Source: Nitrospira sp.
GTDB lineage: Bacteria; Nitrospirota; Nitrospiria; Nitrospirales; Nitrospiraceae
NCBI GenBank assembly: GCA_005116955.1
Contig: SWDI01000005.1
Location: 610,013-674,012, forward strand
Direction: 5' to 3'
DNA: 64,000 bases
Positions 61,305 to 64,000 of the stretch are shown in pieces; positions within the stretch are counted from its first letter, which is position 1, and each line of letters begins with the position of its first letter. The notes beneath the pieces are model-generated. The model was not told the origin of the DNA. It ran no database searches and saw only the letters and a list, made by a program, of their open reading frames with translations. Made by a program: the position numbers and the translations under genes.

Positions 61305-61508
61305 TTACTTTCCGCCCTTATCCTTCTTCTCTTCGCCGAAGGTGTCGGCATGGCCGCCCTTCTTCTCTTCCTTCTTCTTCTCGTCTCCGTAGATCGCCTC
61401 AACTACCTGTCCGGGCTTCTTGTCCTTGCCGCCTTCCTTCGGGCCTTCCGCAAACGCCGGGGCGCTGAATGTGATCGCCACTGCCACTGCCATCAACATG
61501 CTTTTCAT
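61305..61508 (-). CDS. Small secreted Lys/Glu-rich protein
   Basis: 67 aa from ATG 61508, with AAGGAGG at good spacing. Signal peptide MKSMLMAVAVAITFSAPAFA, then a mature part of about 47 residues dominated by Lys, Glu, Gly and Asp (KKKEEKKGGHADTFGEEKKD). No Cys, one His, one Tyr. No family recognised. Predicted periplasmic or secreted and disordered. It has a hairpin terminator downstream and a perfect inverted repeat near its promoter, so it may be a regulated gene. Confidence 0.75.
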   Translation of the reverse strand: MKSMLMAVAVAITFSAPAFAEGPKEGGKDKKPGQVVEAIYGDEKKKEEKKGGHADTFGEEKKDKGGK

Positions 61509-61538
61509 CACGTATTCCCTCCTTGAGATTATCAATAT

Positions 61539-61556
61539 GTACCGACTATTCGGTAC
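61539..61556. promoter_or_regulatory. Operator-like inverted repeat upstream of the Lys-rich gene
   Basis: GTACCGACTATTCGGTAC: two perfect 7-bp arms around CTAT. It lies 31 bp before the ATG of the leftward gene, just upstream of a GATAAT (minus strand, 61533-61528) that could be the -10, so a bound protein would cover the -35 region. Confidence 0.5.
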
Positions 61557-61912
61557 CTATGCAGGCAGGGGAGCAAGCTCAGTGCCAGTCTGTATTCACC
61601 AGAGCGCTGCGCCAGTTGCGCTATGAAATCAGTAGGTTCAAAACTCGCCGCACGGAAAAGAGATTCTCCCTTGGGCTCCATACTGTAGCAGGATGCCACG
61701 GATCTCTACGACATTGCCACAGAACCAGGCCCACAGCCTATGCCACGATTTGTCTCTCGACCTGATTCACAGTCCTCTCAAATCATGGTATCTTCCCTCC
61801 TCGTTGTCGCGTGCTAGTCGGGACTTGTGCACTTAGTCGAGACAGCCACCAACTAGACAATGCATCGTGCTGAACAAAGCCCCTCAATCCCTAATGAAGG
61901 AGAATCTGACCA
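61557..61912. other. Intergenic region before fabI
   Basis: About 355 bp without a supported gene. Frames here are short and have odd composition. The last 20 bp contain the fabI ribosome site (AAGGAG). No clear promoter was picked out with both boxes matching. Confidence 0.5.
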
Positions 61913-62704
61913 ATGTTGCTGAAGGGGAAAAAAGGACTCATCATCGGTGTCGCCAATAAACACAGCATTGCCTGGGCCATCGCCCAATCAGTGGCCAGCC
62001 AGGGCGCTCAGCTCCTCTTCAATTATCAAAACGAACGGTTGAAACAAAACGTGGAGGAGTTGGCTGCCACCTTACCCGGGGCCAAAGCCTTTCCGTGCGA
62101 CGTTAGCCAGGACAGCGAAATTACGTCGCTGGTGCAACAGGTGCAGAAAGAAGCCGGGCAAATCGATTTCCTTGTCCACTCCTTAGCATTCGCTCCGCGC
62201 GAAGAACTCGCGGGTCAATTTGTGAATACGAGTCGACAGGGGTTTGCGATGGCGCTCGATATCAGTGCCTATTCGCTCATTGCGGTCACTCGGGCGGTGT
62301 TACCCCTGATGACAGCTGGGGGATCGGTGGTGACCCTCACCTATTTGGGTAGCGAACGCGTCGTGCCCCACTATAATGTGATGGGGGTCGCAAAAGCTGC
62401 ACTGGAAGCCACGGTTCGGTATCTCGCATACGATCTTGGCCCGCGCAATATTCGGGTGAATGCCATTTCCGCAGGGCCGATTAAGACTCTTGCCGCACGT
62501 GGGGTCTCGGGCATTTCAAAGATGGTCGATCTGCATAGGGAATTTGCGCCGCTCCGTCGTCCAACCGAACAGGGTGAGGTCGGCGATACGGCCTTGTTCC
62601 TGGTCAGCTCATTAGGACGGGGGATTACCGGTGAAGTGATCTACGTGGATGGCGGATTCAATATTCTGGGCATGATGGCTCCCAGTGAACAAGGGAGCGC
62701 CTGA
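61913..62704 (+). CDS. fabI: Enoyl-[acyl-carrier-protein] reductase FabI
   Basis: A 263-aa SDR-family enzyme of FabI length. NAD-binding segment GLIIGVANKHSIAWAIAQSV (residues ~8-27, the FabI GxxxxxSxxxGxA type), the FDVS-like CDVSQD, FLVHSLAFAPREEL, catalytic YNVMGVAK (Tyr-x6-Lys, ~157-164), and RNIRVNAISAGPIKTLAARG. It reduces enoyl-ACP at the end of each fatty acid elongation cycle in the cytoplasm. It has AAGGAG upstream. Confidence 0.96.
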   Translation: MLLKGKKGLIIGVANKHSIAWAIAQSVASQGAQLLFNYQNERLKQNVEELAATLPGAKAFPCDVSQDSEITSLVQQVQKEAGQIDFLVHSLAFAPREELAGQFVNTSRQGFAMALDISAYSLIAVTRAVLPLMTAGGSVVTLTYLGSERVVPHYNVMGVAKAALEATVRYLAYDLGPRNIRVNAISAGPIKTLAARGVSGISKMVDLHREFAPLRRPTEQGEVGDTALFLVSSLGRGITGEVIYVDGGFNILGMMAPSEQGSA

Positions 62705-62905
62705 CCTAATCAGCGGACAAAGACCTCTGTTCACAAGTGGGTCGAACGTGTCCATCGGTCGTCACTGTTCATCGGATGAACTGAGTACGCTGACAATGAA
62801 ATCGGTTTATCAACCAGTCGTACATGCGTCCGCACAGGTACCCTATTTGCGGTCACCTCAGCCGGTTACTTACATGGTGCTGTTTTCCAGTTGGATGTCT
62901 GATTG

Positions 62906-63565
62906 ATGAGGATGAACACTCTCGTCCTGTTGGGGATTGTGGCAAGTGGCTTGTTCTGCCTGCCGATACCATCTTCCGCGCTGGAGTCAGGCGAGCATCC
63001 TACCAAACAAGCTCTCGACGAATGTCATCGTGGGAGACTAGCCGTGGATCGTGCGACGCGCCTCGCCCATTTTCAACAGGGGCAGATCATGGGGGAGCGC
63101 GCGGTGGCCGAGGATGAGCGAAGCGCCGATGCCCACTTTGCGTTATTCTGCAATCTGGGAGAGCTGCTACGTGTCGACGGAGAATCCCTCACCTCGCTCT
63201 TTGGGCTCCGCCGCATGATGAATGAACTTGACCGGGCCCTCGAACTTAGTCCAGCCCACATTGATGCACTCTCGGCAAAAGGAACATTACTCGTGAAGCT
63301 GCCGAGCTTATTGGGGGGCGATGCTGAAAAAGGAGAGGCGCTTTTGGAGCAGGTGGTGAGCCGAGCGCCGAAAGCCGTCAATGCTCGCTTATCTCTTGCC
63401 AAAGTTCGATGCGAGCATGGCCGACATCAGGAAGCTGTGACGCTGGCTTCCGATGCCTTAACCCTCGCTCAACAACACAACCAGGCCGACTTTATCCCCG
63501 AAGCAAGAGCGGTGCTCGAGCAGCTCCAGGCCAACGCCAAAGCAAGCTACAAAGCTCACTTCTAA
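62906..63565 (+). CDS. Exported TPR-like repeat protein
   Basis: 219 aa from ATG 62906; an ATG at 62912 is equally usable. Signal peptide LVLLGIVASGLFCLPIPSSA. The body has TPR-like helical pairs: AHFQQGQIMGERAVAEDERS then ADAHFALFCNLGELL, LDRALELSPAHIDALSAKGT, LEQVVSRAPKAVNARLSLAK and RHQEAVTLASDALTLAQQHN. About three to four repeats. Periplasmic; probably a protein-protein adaptor, partner unknown. Confidence 0.78.
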   Translation: MRMNTLVLLGIVASGLFCLPIPSSALESGEHPTKQALDECHRGRLAVDRATRLAHFQQGQIMGERAVAEDERSADAHFALFCNLGELLRVDGESLTSLFGLRRMMNELDRALELSPAHIDALSAKGTLLVKLPSLLGGDAEKGEALLEQVVSRAPKAVNARLSLAKVRCEHGRHQEAVTLASDALTLAQQHNQADFIPEARAVLEQLQANAKASYKAHF

Positions 63566-63601
63566 CCTTCTGCTGCCATGTCGGTCTTGATCGGATCATA
63601 A

Positions 63602-64000
63602 TCAAGACTCATCGAGTGTTCTCCGCAACGCCTTCACGCGCCCCTGCCGTTTCTTTCCCTCAATCCGCCGATTCTGTGAACCCTTCGTCGGCTTGGTCGG
63701 CCGTCGCTTCTTGCGCGGGATGGCGACGCTCTGAATTAAAAGGCGGAGCCGCTCCAGCGCGTCCTCACGGTTTCGCTCCTGTGTCCGATGTTGCTGTGCC
63801 TTGATCGTGATGACGCCGTCGGCTGATACGCGGTGATCTCGCAGCTTCAACAATTCTTCTTTGTAGAACGGTGGCAGGGAAGAGGCACGAATATCGAATT
63901 GTAGATGGATGGCCGTCGAGACCTTGTTGACGTTTTGTCCACCAGCACCTTGCGAGCGGATGGCATGAATCTCGATCTCCTGATCGGGGATAGAAACCGA
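63602..64000 (-). CDS. arfB: Peptidyl-tRNA hydrolase ArfB (YaeJ), 5' end outside window
   Basis: The C-terminal 132 residues are in the window; the start lies beyond the right edge. The frame is open from the edge: [20 protein letters not shown] then [17 protein letters not shown], with the GGQ release-factor motif. Then [20 protein letters not shown] and a basic C-terminal tail rich in Lys/Arg ([20 protein letters not shown]) that enters the empty mRNA channel in ArfB. It rescues stalled ribosomes in the cytoplasm. Only the first few residues are missing, judging by family length. Confidence 0.95.
   Translation of the reverse strand, partial: SVSIPDQEIEIHAIRSQGAGGQNVNKVSTAIHLQFDIRASSLPPFYKEELLKLRDHRVSADGVITIKAQQHRTQERNREDALERLRLLIQSVAIPRKKRRPTKPTKGSQNRRIEGKKRQGRVKALRRTLDES

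Noticed and set aside
1-64000. CRISPR arrays, insertion sequences, prophage genes or toxin-antitoxin pairs
   Set aside because: No spaced direct repeats, transposase or integrase motifs, or paired small toxin/antitoxin genes were found while reading both strands.

Overview
The window is bacterial chromosome and almost certainly comes from a nitrite-oxidising Nitrospira. The diagnostic genes are a complete nxrA (1155 aa, Tat signal, molybdopterin oxidoreductase) followed by nxrB (429 aa, four Fe-S cluster motifs). Gene density is high, codon use looks even, and I see no insertion sequence, prophage, integrase, CRISPR array or rRNA operon. The genus call rests on recognising the NXR proteins and the general gene content; no database search was possible.

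Layout, left to right. (1) 1-6 kb: tRNA-Gly(GCC), then a leftward MoxR ATPase / DUF58 / transglutaminase (TgpA-like) module and a leftward orphan gene with a methyltransferase-like motif. (2) 6-14.5 kb: ChaN-like protein, a SWIM-finger/coiled-coil protein, a small membrane protein, tesA divergent from an ABC ATPase plus FtsX-like permease (ybbA-ybbP type), a membrane-anchored metallo-beta-lactamase-fold hydrolase and a PilZ protein. (3) 14.7-21.6 kb: a tightly packed leftward operon pgi-pgl-glk-rpiA with a Tat-type M1 aminopeptidase last; it feeds glucose into the oxidative pentose phosphate pathway. (4) 22-25.1 kb: a leftward envelope operon of a DUF4398-type lipoprotein, two L,D-transpeptidases and a third protein that looks like a non-catalytic relative of them.

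(5) 25.5-37 kb: the classical origin-proximal block rpmH-rnpA-yidD-yidC-mnmE-mnmG-rsmG-parA-parB, driven by a perfect consensus sigma-70 promoter. It carries two parS sites flanking rsmG, followed by two bactofilin genes, mnmA and two tatA/B-type genes. dnaA is not next to rpmH. (6) 37-43 kb: an outer-membrane beta-barrel protein, thrH, a Cys-cluster protein, an EVE-domain protein, a HELGH mini-metalloprotease and a PSP1 protein.

(7) 43-50.7 kb: the nitrite oxidation locus, with a DUF1264 lipoprotein, a monohaem cytochrome c, nxrA and nxrB, a strong terminator and two small unknown genes. A possible antisense ORF lies between the cytochrome and nxrA. (8) 51-64 kb: housekeeping and envelope genes (zinc-ribbon protein, Trm112-like, DUF502, GNAT, two BamE-like lipoproteins, a LOG / beta-CASP / DmpA overlapping operon, FIST, FKBP, gcvT, Nudix, a Lys-rich secreted peptide, fabI, a TPR-like protein, and arfB cut by the right edge).

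How they fit together: NxrA is exported by Tat with NxrB as passenger, and the upstream cytochrome is a candidate electron acceptor. Two TatA/B-type subunits are encoded 7.5 kb away, and the M1 peptidase also carries a Tat-like signal. The parABS plus bactofilin block suggests a chromosome-segregation and cell-pole scaffold unit. The observations I would follow up first are the putative pseudo-L,D-transpeptidase operon, the parS/rsmG start overlap with adjacent bactofilins, the ORF antisense to the nxrA start, and the operator-like inverted repeats.
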